From JAKAWQ01 sp963840545 (GTDB lineage: Bacteria > Pseudomonadota > Alphaproteobacteria > Acetobacterales > Acetobacteraceae), in assembly GCA_963840545.1 (NCBI GenBank), contig CAWIZE010000007.1:62001-126000 (forward strand): a stretch of DNA of 64,000 bases, read 5' to 3'. Below, in pieces: positions 24,814 to 32,210 of the stretch; the first letter of the stretch is position 1, and each line of letters opens with the position of its first letter. The notes under the pieces are model-generated. The model ran no database searches, was not told where the DNA came from, and saw only the letters and a program-made list of their open reading frames with translations. Position numbers and translations under genes: made by a program.

Positions 24814-25579
24814 GCGCCGTCGCCTCGAACAGCGCGACATCCAGGGTAAAACTGCCGTCGGCGCCGATGGCGAAATGGGACGCCACCTCGCCGGGCATCG
24901 CCGCCTCAAGGGCGCGGATCGCGTCGGCCTGCACCTTGGGCGTCCGCATGCGCGCGACCCAGACATCGAACTCCAGCCGCACCTTGAACCCAAGCGCGCG
25001 CCGCGGATCGAGCCCGGCCCCGGCGAGCCCTGCCTGCCATTCCGCCGAGGAGCGGCTCCGCACATGGGAGGGGTCGCGCAGCAGCTCGATCGCCTGAAGG
25101 AAGGTGTCGAGCCGGGGCCGACCGGGCGAGACGCTGTCGACGATCGCGGCGACGCCGCCGGGCTTCAGCACCCGCGCAATCTCGCGCAGTCCCGCCTCGA
25201 GGTCCCGCCAATGATGCGCGCTGTAGCGGCTCAGCACGAAGTCGAAGCTCGCCTCGGGGAAGGGCAGGCGCTCGGCCACGCCCTCCCGGGTCGCGATGTT
25301 GGAAAACCCGCGCGCCGCCGCCGCCGCGGCGACAACGGCCAGCATCTCCGGCGAAAGATCGCAGGCGACGACCTCGCGGACCTGCGGGGCGACCGCGAAG
25401 CTCGCATGGCCGGCCCCGCACCCGACATCGAGCACGCGCGCCTCGGGCCGCTCGCGCACGACGGCGGCGAGCGCGTCGAGATCGCCGCCGGCGGCATGCA
25501 CGGCGCTGCTCAGATAAGCGCTCGCGCGGGCGCCGAACTGCGCGTTCACCACCGCCTCATGGGTCTTGCCCTCGCTCAC
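24791..25579 (-). CDS. Class I SAM-dependent methyltransferase (UbiE-like)
   Basis: A 262-residue methyltransferase. Motif I is V-L-D-V-G-C-G-A-G-H (about residue 50), the acidic residue after strand 2 is in C-D-L-S, motif post-I is E-R-L-P-F-P-E-A-S-F-D near 104, and motif III is L-K-P-G-G near 140. The sequence N-A-Q-F-G-x-R-A-x-A-Y near the start is common in small-molecule methyltransferases of this type. The substrate is not predictable. It diverges from the MmyB-type regulator, which is a candidate controller. Confidence 0.85.
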   Translation of the reverse strand: MSEGKTHEAVVNAQFGARASAYLSSAVHAAGGDLDALAAVVRERPEARVLDVGCGAGHASFAVAPQVREVVACDLSPEMLAVVAAAAAARGFSNIATREGVAERLPFPEASFDFVLSRYSAHHWRDLEAGLREIARVLKPGGVAAIVDSVSPGRPRLDTFLQAIELLRDPSHVRSRSSAEWQAGLAGAGLDPRRALGFKVRLEFDVWVARMRTPKVQADAIRALEAAMPGEVASHFAIGADGSFTLDVALFEATAPMRAVRP

Positions 25580-25657
25580 GGCGCATCACTCCCTTGATCG
25601 ATCCGCCGGTCCATAGCCTCACCCGGACACCGGTTTAACGGCGAAAATTATACTGGT

Positions 25658-26503
25658 ATGTGCGGCACCAGCATGGAACCGAAACCCTTCACCCGGCGCG
25701 CCGAGCTGGCCTCGTTCCTCCGCGCCCAGCGCGAAAAGCTCGCCCCGGCGGCGATCGGGCTTGCCGCCGGCGGACGGCGCCGGACCCCGGGCCTGCGCCG
25801 CGAGGAGGTGGCGCAGTTGAGCGGCCTCAGCGTCACCTGGTACACCTGGATCGAGCAGGGGAGGGAGGTTACGGTCTCGCCCGGTTCCCTCGCCCGGCTC
25901 GCGAGGGCGCTGCGGCTGGATCGCGCCGGCCGCGCCTATCTCTTCGCGCTCGCCGGCAGGCGCGACCCCGACGAAGGCGGGGCCGCGGCCGACGAGCCGC
26001 CGCCTGCGGTGCTGGCCTGCCTCGGCGCGATCCGGGCGCCCGCCTATGTGCTCGATCGCAGCTGGGAGGCCCGGGCCTGGAACGCAGAAGCGGAAAAGCT
26101 CTTCGCGGGATGGCTCGACCAACCCAAGGAGGCGGCTCGGGAGCGCAACCTGCTCCGTTTCATCTTTCTTTCGCCTGCCGCCCGCGCCCTGATCCCGGAT
26201 TGGGAGGCGCGGGCGCGGCGGGTCGCCGCCGAGTTCCGCGCCGCCGCGAGCGCGCATCTGGACGATCCCGCGCTCCGCGGCCTCGTTGCCGGGCTGCGCC
26301 GGCAGAGCCCGGCCTTCGCGCGCTTCTGGGCCGAGCACTTCGTGCTTGGCCGCGACGGCGGGGCGCGGACGTTCCGTCATCCGCTTCATGGCTTCCTCCG
26401 CTACGAGCAGGCGAGTTTTTTCCTCTCCGGCCATCCCGAGCTGACGCTGACGATCCTGGCTGATAGCCCTGATGAAGTCGGAGTCGAAGGATCCCGTTCA
26501 TGA
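25658..26503 (+). CDS. XRE-type regulator with MmyB-like ligand domain
   Basis: A 281-residue regulator. The helix-turn-helix is at residues about 15-85, with the family hallmark R-R-x-x-G-L-R-R-E-E-V-A-Q-L-S-G and W-Y-T-W-I-E-Q-G-R. The C-terminal MmyB-like PAS-type domain (about 110-270) has W-N-A-E-A and R-N-L-L-R-F-I-F and ends H-P-E-L-T-L-T-I-L-A-D. Such domains may bind fatty acids. Start at 25658 or 25673 (E-P-K-P-F); TATACT at 25651 could be a -10 element, which would favour the later start. The divergent methyltransferase is the most likely target. Confidence 0.85.
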   Translation: MCGTSMEPKPFTRRAELASFLRAQREKLAPAAIGLAAGGRRRTPGLRREEVAQLSGLSVTWYTWIEQGREVTVSPGSLARLARALRLDRAGRAYLFALAGRRDPDEGGAAADEPPPAVLACLGAIRAPAYVLDRSWEARAWNAEAEKLFAGWLDQPKEAARERNLLRFIFLSPAARALIPDWEARARRVAAEFRAAASAHLDDPALRGLVAGLRRQSPAFARFWAEHFVLGRDGGARTFRHPLHGFLRYEQASFFLSGHPELTLTILADSPDEVGVEGSRS

Positions 26504-26587
26504 GCATCTCCGCACTTCTCGTCGGCGCCGCGTCCGCCGCCGGCGCGCCGTGATCGCCGGCCGGAGCGCGTTCAGGCGGCCTCACGT

Positions 26588-26650
26588 CCCCCCCCCCCGC
26601 CCCGCGACGGATACCCGCCCCGCGACGGATACCCGCCCCGCGACGGATAA
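26588..26650 (+). repeat. C11 tract followed by an 18-bp tandem repeat (2.9 copies)
   Basis: Eleven C in a row (26588-26598), then GCCCCGCGACGGATACCC twice exactly (26599-26616, 26617-26634) and a third copy to 26650. It lies in the gap after the regulator. I do not accept the short frame across it as a gene, so the tract probably does not switch a protein on and off. Confidence 0.8.
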
Positions 26651-26740
26651 CGACCGCAGTCATCAGCTTGCCGTTCAGGCAGCGCGCGGATACACTCGCA
26701 ACGCGTTCTGCGAGTGATTCGCAACAAGGAGTCGTGCCGG

Positions 26741-26980
26741 ATGGGCCGTGAACTGAGCCATATCGCTCGGCGCTGCGAGCGCGCCGTGGTGACGGCCTAT
26801 CGGGACCTTCGCCGCGGCGGCTGCGGCGACCTCGAATCCTTCCTTGCCTGCACGACGCTCTATCGCATCCATCACCCGGAATCCTCGATCTCGGAGGCGC
26901 GGCTGCTGGTGGCGGAGTGGATCGACCATCACGTCGTGCGCCGCGATCGGGGACCGACCTCGGGCTGCGACTGCGCCTGA
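26741..26980 (+). CDS. Small hypothetical protein
   Basis: A 79-residue protein with no family that I recognise. It is predicted helical, with three Arg-rich segments (H-I-A-R-R-C-E-R-A, Y-R-D-L-R-R-G, E-W-I-D-H-H-V-V-R-R-D-R) and Cys at several positions including a C-D-C near the end. AAGGAG lies 9 bases before the ATG, and the stop is followed 4 bases later by the GTG of the phosphodiesterase gene. Spacing and ribosome site argue that it is real and co-transcribed with that gene. Confidence 0.6.
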   Translation: MGRELSHIARRCERAVVTAYRDLRRGGCGDLESFLACTTLYRIHHPESSISEARLLVAEWIDHHVVRRDRGPTSGCDCA

Positions 26981-26984
26981 CCGG

Positions 26985-27809
26985 GTGCCCGGCGGCTTCG
27001 AGGTCATCGGCCACCGCGGCGCGCGCTGGCTTTATCCGGAGAACACGCGCGAAGGGTTCGCGCTGGCGCTGGCCGCCGGCGTGCGGCGCTTCGAGACCGA
27101 CATCGCCGTCACCGCCGACAATGTTCCGGTGCTCTACCACGATTTCGCCCTCAATCCGGACATCACCCGCGGCGCGGACGGCGCCTGGCTCGCCCGCCCC
27201 GGCCCGCCGCTCCGCGCGCTCACGCTCTCGGATCTCGCCGCCTATGACGTCGGGCGGATCCGCCCCGGCTCGGATTATGCCGCCCGCTACCCCGACCAGC
27301 GGCCGATCGACGGGGCGCGCATCCCGACGCTCGCCGCGCTCCTCGCCGCCGCGCCCGAGGCGCATCTCACGATCGAGCTCAAGACCGACCCCAGCCGGCC
27401 CGAGCTGACGGTGCCGGGGCCGCGCATGGCCGATCTCGTCGTCGGGGTGGCCGAGGCGGCGGGCGCGCTCGGGCGCATCCGGATCGAATCCTTCGACTGG
27501 AGCGGGCCGCGGCATATCGCGCGCACCCGCCCCGAGATCCCGCGCGCCTGGCTCACCGGGAGGAGGGGAGGGGCCCGAACGGGACGTTCGGTGCCGCAGC
27601 TGATCGCCGCCGAAGGGGGCGGGGCCTGGGCCCCCGATGACCGCTCGATCGGCGAGGCCGACATCGCCGAGGCAACCCGCCTCGGCATCGCCGTGCTCCC
27701 CTGGACCGTCAACGAGCCCGCAGCGATGACCCGCCTCGCCGCCTGGGGCGCGGCTGGGCTGATCACCGACCGCCCGGACCTCGCGCTCGCCCTTTTCAGG
27801 GCGCGTTGA
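26985..27809 (+). CDS. Glycerophosphodiester phosphodiesterase
   Basis: A 274-residue GDPD-family enzyme that releases glycerol 3-phosphate from glycerophosphodiesters. The signature I-G-H-R-G-A at residue 8, E-N-T near 20, F-E-T-D-I near 41 and H-D-F near 58 give the catalytic His pair and metal acids. The C-terminal block has P-W-T-V-N and a D-R-P end typical of the fold. There is no signal peptide, so it is probably cytosolic. Start is GTG 26985, directly after the small upstream gene. It overlaps the convergent gene's 3' end by 14 bp. Confidence 0.88.
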   Translation: MPGGFEVIGHRGARWLYPENTREGFALALAAGVRRFETDIAVTADNVPVLYHDFALNPDITRGADGAWLARPGPPLRALTLSDLAAYDVGRIRPGSDYAARYPDQRPIDGARIPTLAALLAAAPEAHLTIELKTDPSRPELTVPGPRMADLVVGVAEAAGALGRIRIESFDWSGPRHIARTRPEIPRAWLTGRRGGARTGRSVPQLIAAEGGGAWAPDDRSIGEADIAEATRLGIAVLPWTVNEPAAMTRLAAWGAAGLITDRPDLALALFRAR

Positions 27810-28428
27810 GGAAGTTGGCGTTGGCCGAGGCGCGCGAGACCAGCGCCTGCATCGCCGGATTCTGAACCGCATCCTCGGCCACCAGGGCCTCCATCGGCAC
27901 GAAATACTCGTGCGGGTGGGGGATCTGGCTTTTGACGAAGCCGTTATAGTGCCGCTGCTTCAGCCCGTACATCACCCTGAGGTCGCGCACCGGCAGCGCC
28001 AGCGGAACGAGCGGGGGTGCCGGCACGACGCCCGTCAGCCGCCAGCGCGGGATCGGCTCGCCGCGCAGGGCGGGCGCCAGCAGCCAGGGTAGCGGACAGA
28101 CCGCGAGCAGGGAATTGGTGCTGGGCGCGAAGCGGGAGCGCTTATCGAGCAGGTTCTGGAGCGAGCCGCAGGCTTCGATCGCAAAAATATCCACAAAAGG
28201 CTCCACAGGCGTGCCGCCGAAATGGAGCCACAGCCCGTCCGGCAGGGTGCGCAGCCTGTTGCTCCCAGGAAGCTTGAGGAACGGGTGGCAGGTTTCTGAT
28301 TCTTCTCCTGGCCGGCCGCGCAGCCATTGTTCCCGCTCAAGGGTCCGACGGACCAGGCCGGGCGGGCGCTGGGGCCAGCAGCGGAGCCGGTCGCGGACCA
28401 GGGCGTCGAGCGAGCGGACGTGTTTCAT
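27796..28428 (-). CDS. Hypothetical protein, 210 residues
   Basis: No family recognised. ATG at 28428 has GGAG upstream, and the frame is fully open with normal codon composition. The protein is soluble and Leu/Pro/Trp-rich, with clear blocks: L-W-L-H-F-G-G-T-P-x-E-P-F-V-D-I-F near residue 65, S-L-Q-N-L-L-D-K-R-S-R-F near 85, and a C-terminal H-Y-N-G-F-V-K-S-Q with H-P-H-E-Y. It is transcribed away from the AT-rich gap that holds the DnaA boxes. Its relation to that gap (for example a plasmid or origin-linked gene) is only a possibility. Confidence 0.65.
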   Translation of the reverse strand: MKHVRSLDALVRDRLRCWPQRPPGLVRRTLEREQWLRGRPGEESETCHPFLKLPGSNRLRTLPDGLWLHFGGTPVEPFVDIFAIEACGSLQNLLDKRSRFAPSTNSLLAVCPLPWLLAPALRGEPIPRWRLTGVVPAPPLVPLALPVRDLRVMYGLKQRHYNGFVKSQIPHPHEYFVPMEALVAEDAVQNPAMQALVSRASANANFLNAP

Positions 28429-28849
28429 GGCTGCTTCTCCTTTGTTCAGCTGCCGCCGCGTTATCAACTTATAGGCGTATTCTTAGCGTAACGTTGAACG
28501 GCGGCAAGGAGAAACTTACCTGAAAACAAAGAATATATGACGTGTGTTGCAACCTGAGGTTTTAGAAGTCCAAAACCACCCTATTCCCGAACGAAGATGC
28601 CCGGCAGGCTCCCGCCCCGACCTGCCGAGGCATCCCACATGGTCGCGAATTACTCTTGAGTTCTTTTGAATCCTTTGGACTCGCCTCTTGAAGTTACTTA
28701 TCAACACTCTGTGGATAATTTTATCCACAGATCGGGGCCGGAGCCCGCGGCGCCCCCGCCGCCATTCGGTGCGGTGGCGAAATATCGCCCGCTCGGCGAT
28801 GACAACCGGCGCGATGACAACCGGCGCGCGGCCGATTAACAGACCGCCC
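28429..28849. other. AT-rich intergenic region with DnaA boxes (possible origin or DnaA-controlled region)
   Basis: A 421-bp gap, strikingly AT-rich for this DNA. The centre holds TTATCAACA (28698-28706), then a near-perfect palindrome CTGTGGATAA-TT-TTATCCACAG (28709-28730) made of two perfect DnaA boxes in opposite orientation. Another box-like TTATCAACT lies at 28461. A further AT-rich stretch runs about 28500-28580. A 15-bp direct repeat GCGATGACAACCGGC (28796-28825) follows. Flanking genes diverge. No dnaA, parAB, hemE or rep gene is adjacent. Confidence 0.55.
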
Positions 28850-30694
28850 ATGACGCTCCTCGCCGTCGATACCCTCTCCTTCAGCCTGGCCGGCCGCGCC
28901 CTGCTCGATCACGCCAGCCTCGCCGTCGATCCGGGCCGGAAAATCGGCCTGGTCGGCCGCAACGGCGCCGGCAAATCCACCCTCCTCAAGCTGATCGCGG
29001 GCGAATTGCGGCCGGACGGCGGCACCATCCGCCTCGCCGCCCGCGCCCGGCTCGGCAGGCTCGCCCAGCAGGCCCCGTCCGGCACCGCGACGGCGATCGC
29101 GATCGTCCTCGCCGCCGATACCGAACGCGGCACCCTGCTGGCCCGGGCCGAGACCGCATCCCCCGAGCACCTCGGCGAGATCCACGAACGGCTCGCCGCC
29201 ATCGGCGCCCATGACGCCCCGGCGCGCGCCGCCGCGATCCTCGCCGGGCTCGGCTTCGACGAGGCCGCGCAAAACCGGCCGATGGACAGTTTTTCCGGCG
29301 GCTGGCGCATGCGCGCGGCCCTCGCCGCCGCCCTCTTCGCCGCCCCTGACCTGCTGCTGCTCGACGAGCCGACCAACCATCTCGACCTCGAGGCGACGAT
29401 CTGGCTGGAATCCTGGCTCGCCCGCTTCGCCGGCGCCGTGCTCATGGTCTCCCACGACCGCGACCTGCTCGACCGGGCGGTGGACTCGATCGCCCACCTC
29501 GATCGCGGCAAGCTCTCGCTCACCCCGGGCGGCTTCGCCGAGTTCATCCGCATCCGCACCGAGCGCGCGGAGCAGCAGAGAAGCGAAGCCGCGCGGATCG
29601 CCGCCCAACGCGACCATATGCGCGCCTTCGTCGAGCGGTTTCGCGCCAAGGCGACCAAGGCGCGCCAGGCCCAGTCCCGGCTCAAGGCGCTCGCACGCCT
29701 GCCGGCGATCGAGACCATCGTCGATGCGGCGCCGACCCGCTTCGCCTTCCCCGAGCCGCGGACGATCGCCCCCCCGCTGCTCTCGCTCGACAAGGTGGCG
29801 CTCGGCTATGACGGCCGCGCCGTCGTCTCCGGCATCTCGCTCCGGATCGATATGGAAGACCGGATCGCGCTCCTGGGCGCCAACGGCAACGGCAAATCCA
29901 CCCTCGCCAAGGCGCTCGCCGACCGGCTCGCGCCGCTCTCGGGCAGCCTGCTCCGCGCCCGCTCCCTCCGCGTCGGCTATTTCGCGCAACACCAGGAGGA
30001 AGAGCTCGATCCCGCCGCCAGCGCCCTCGACCACCTCGCCCGCGCCCTGCCGAAGGCGACCCCGACCCAGCTCCGCGCCCAGGGCGCCCGCTTCGGGCTC
30101 GACGCCGAGCGGATAGGAACCAAGGTCGCCTCCCTCTCGGGCGGCGAACGCGCCCGCCTGCTGCTGGCACTCGCCACCCGCGACGCGCCGCAGCTGCTGA
30201 TCCTCGACGAGCCGACCAACCATCTCGATATCGACGCCCGCGAGGCGCTGGTCCGCGCGCTCACTGATTTCGCCGGTGCCGTGGTGCTGATCACCCACGA
30301 CACCCACCTGATCGACCTGCTCGCCGACCGCCTGCTGCTGGTCGCCGACGGACGCGTCATACAGTTCGACGGCGACCTCGATGCCTATCGCCGCCTCAAA
30401 TCCGCGCCGCCCGCACCCCCGCGCCCCGAACGCCGCGCCCGCCAGGATCCCCGCGAGGCGCTGAGGCCGCTCCGCCAGAAAGCCCGCGCGGCCGAACAGA
30501 CGCTGGCGCGCCTCGCCGGCGAACGCGAGGCAATCGAGGCCCGGCTCAGCGCGCCCGGCTTCTACGCGCGCGCCTCGACCCAGGAGATCGCCACGCTCAA
30601 CCAGCGCCTCGCCGCGCTCGCGCGCGAAACCGAGGCCGCGGAGAGCGAATGGCTCGCGGCGACCTCCGAGCTCGAGGCCGCCGGCGCGGGATAA
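28850..30694 (+). CDS. ABC-F family ATP-binding protein (ribosome-associated type)
   Basis: A 614-residue cytosolic protein with two ABC ATPase domains and no membrane segments. Domain 1: Walker A G-R-N-G-A-G-K-S-T near residue 35, signature F-S-G-G-W, and Walker B with D-E-P-T-N-H-L-D near 175. A charged linker (about 240-290) with K-A-x-K-A-R-Q-A-Q-S-R matches the ABC-F linker. Domain 2: G-A-N-G-N-G-K-S-T, L-S-G-G-E and a second D-E-P-T-N-H-L-D. A C-terminal coiled-coil (about 530-614) resembles Uup/EttA-type tails. ABC-F proteins act on stalled ribosomes or give antibiotic protection; which one is unknown. Confidence 0.92.
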   Translation: MTLLAVDTLSFSLAGRALLDHASLAVDPGRKIGLVGRNGAGKSTLLKLIAGELRPDGGTIRLAARARLGRLAQQAPSGTATAIAIVLAADTERGTLLARAETASPEHLGEIHERLAAIGAHDAPARAAAILAGLGFDEAAQNRPMDSFSGGWRMRAALAAALFAAPDLLLLDEPTNHLDLEATIWLESWLARFAGAVLMVSHDRDLLDRAVDSIAHLDRGKLSLTPGGFAEFIRIRTERAEQQRSEAARIAAQRDHMRAFVERFRAKATKARQAQSRLKALARLPAIETIVDAAPTRFAFPEPRTIAPPLLSLDKVALGYDGRAVVSGISLRIDMEDRIALLGANGNGKSTLAKALADRLAPLSGSLLRARSLRVGYFAQHQEEELDPAASALDHLARALPKATPTQLRAQGARFGLDAERIGTKVASLSGGERARLLLALATRDAPQLLILDEPTNHLDIDAREALVRALTDFAGAVVLITHDTHLIDLLADRLLLVADGRVIQFDGDLDAYRRLKSAPPAPPRPERRARQDPREALRPLRQKARAAEQTLARLAGEREAIEARLSAPGFYARASTQEIATLNQRLAALARETEAAESEWLAATSELEAAGAG

Positions 30695-30699
30695 GGCCG

Positions 30700-30714
30700 G
30701 GGGACGCTGTCCCC
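30700..30714. terminator. Short hairpin between two convergent genes
   Basis: GGGGAC-GCT-GTCCCC forms a 6-bp stem with a 3-base loop in the 24-bp gap between the ABC-F gene and gltA. There is no T-run, so only a weak or bidirectional terminator is suggested. Confidence 0.35.
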
Positions 30715-30718
30715 GCGG

Positions 30719-32026
30719 TCAGCTGCGGTTTTCGACCGGCACGTAGCTGCGTTGGACCGGGCCGGTGTAGAGCTGGCGGGGGCGGCCGATGCGTTGGGAG
30801 GGATCCTCCATCATCTCCTTCCACTGGCTGATCCAGCCCACCGTACGGGCCACCGCGAACAGCACGGTGAACATGGGGATGGGGAAGCCCATCGCCTTGA
30901 GGATGATGCCCGAGTAGAAATCGACGTTCGGGTAGAGCTTGCGGCTGACGAAGTAATCGTCCTCGAGCGCGATCTTCTCGAGCGCCATGGCGAGGTCGAG
31001 CAGCGGGTCGTCCTTGATGCCGAGCTCGTCCAGCACCTCGTAGCAGGTGCGTTGCATGATCTTCGCCCGCGGGTCGTAATTCTTGTAGACGCGGTGGCCG
31101 AATCCCATCAGCCGGACATTGCTGTTGCGGTCCTTCACCTTGGCGAGGAAGTCGGGGATCGCCTTCACGTCGCCGATCTCGCCCAGCATCTTGAGCACCG
31201 CCTCGTTCGCCCCGCCATGGGCCGGGCCCCAGAGGCTGGCGATCCCGGCGGCGATGCAGGCGAAGGGGTTGGCGCCGGTGGAGCCGGCCAGCCGGACGGT
31301 GCTGGTCGAGGCGTTCTGCTCGTGGTCCGCGTGCAGGGTCAGGATGCGGTCCATCGCCTGCGCCAGCACCGGGCTCACGGTGTGCGGCTCGGCCGGGACC
31401 GCGTTCATCATATAGAGGAAGTTCTCCGCGTAGCCGAGGTCGTTGCGCGGATAGACGAAGGGCTGGCCGATCGAATATTTGTAGGTCCAGGCCGCGATCG
31501 TCGGCACCTTGGCGATCAGGCGGAAGGCGCTGATGCGGCGGTGCTCGGGGTTCGTGATGTCGAGGCTGTCGTGATAGAAGGCCGAGAGCGCGCCGACCAC
31601 GCCGCACATCACCGCCATCGGGTGGGCGTCGCGCCGGAAGCCTTCGAAGAAGCGGCGCAGCTGCTCGTGCAGCATCGTGTGGCGCCGCACCGAGGTGTCG
31701 AAGTCGGTGAGCTCCGCCGCGTTCGGCAGTTCCCCGTTCAGCAGCAGGTAGGCGACCTCGATGAAGCTCGCATGCTCGGCCAGCTCCTCGATCGGGTAGC
31801 CGCGATAGAGCAGGACCCCCTCGTCGCCGTCGATATAGGTGATCTTGCTCTCGCAGCTCGCGGTCTCGCCATAGCCGGGATCGAAGGTGAAGATGCCGAG
31901 ATTGCCGTAGAGCTTGCGGATGTCCGCGACCGACGGGCCGATCGACCCGGCGAGCAGCGGCAGCTTCATGGTCTGGTTCGTGCCGTCGAGGCTGATCGTT
32001 ACGGAGCCGTTGGCCGTGCCGCTCAT
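30719..32026 (-). CDS. gltA: Citrate synthase (type II)
   Basis: Condenses oxaloacetate and acetyl-CoA to citrate, entering the TCA cycle. The 435-residue protein has the three catalytic regions: W-G-P-A-H-G-G-A-N near residue 270 (His), M-G-F-G-H-R-V-Y-K near 310 (His) and the Asp in V-D-F-Y-S-G-I near 367. Length and the N-terminal beta-rich domain fit the hexameric Gram-negative type. Start ATG lies behind GGGGGAA. A likely promoter is at 32136-32165. Confidence 0.96.
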   Translation of the reverse strand: MSGTANGSVTISLDGTNQTMKLPLLAGSIGPSVADIRKLYGNLGIFTFDPGYGETASCESKITYIDGDEGVLLYRGYPIEELAEHASFIEVAYLLLNGELPNAAELTDFDTSVRRHTMLHEQLRRFFEGFRRDAHPMAVMCGVVGALSAFYHDSLDITNPEHRRISAFRLIAKVPTIAAWTYKYSIGQPFVYPRNDLGYAENFLYMMNAVPAEPHTVSPVLAQAMDRILTLHADHEQNASTSTVRLAGSTGANPFACIAAGIASLWGPAHGGANEAVLKMLGEIGDVKAIPDFLAKVKDRNSNVRLMGFGHRVYKNYDPRAKIMQRTCYEVLDELGIKDDPLLDLAMALEKIALEDDYFVSRKLYPNVDFYSGIILKAMGFPIPMFTVLFAVARTVGWISQWKEMMEDPSQRIGRPRQLYTGPVQRSYVPVENRS

Positions 32027-32135
32027 GCAGTTCCCCCTTTTCCCCCGCGGGCGGCATAACCGGATTTCCGCAGCCGCATGTGGCCGTTGCCGCCGGCCAG
32101 GAAACAGCTCCCCGCCCGGCGGCTCCGCGAGGCGA

Positions 32136-32165
32136 TTAATAGGGGCGAAATTCCGCCGGGCGCAA
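32136..32165 (-). promoter_or_regulatory. Candidate gltA promoter
   Basis: On the minus strand, TTGCGC (32165-32160), 18-bp spacer and TATTAA (32141-32136), about 110 bases upstream of the gltA ATG, in the gap after the CHAD gene. A sigma70-like match found by eye. Confidence 0.4.
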
Positions 32166-32210
32166 CCTTCGCGCCCGCAGCAATCTGCGGTTATGGGCGC
32201 CGGGCGGGGG

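Noticed and set aside
26472..26717. Small frame encoding repeated A-T-D-T-R-P
   Set aside because: Begins inside the regulator gene, has no ribosome site, and consists mainly of the tandem repeat translation.
30649..30831. Small plus-strand frame after the ABC-F gene
   Set aside because: Overlaps the ABC-F end and the gltA end and has no ribosome site or recognisable content.
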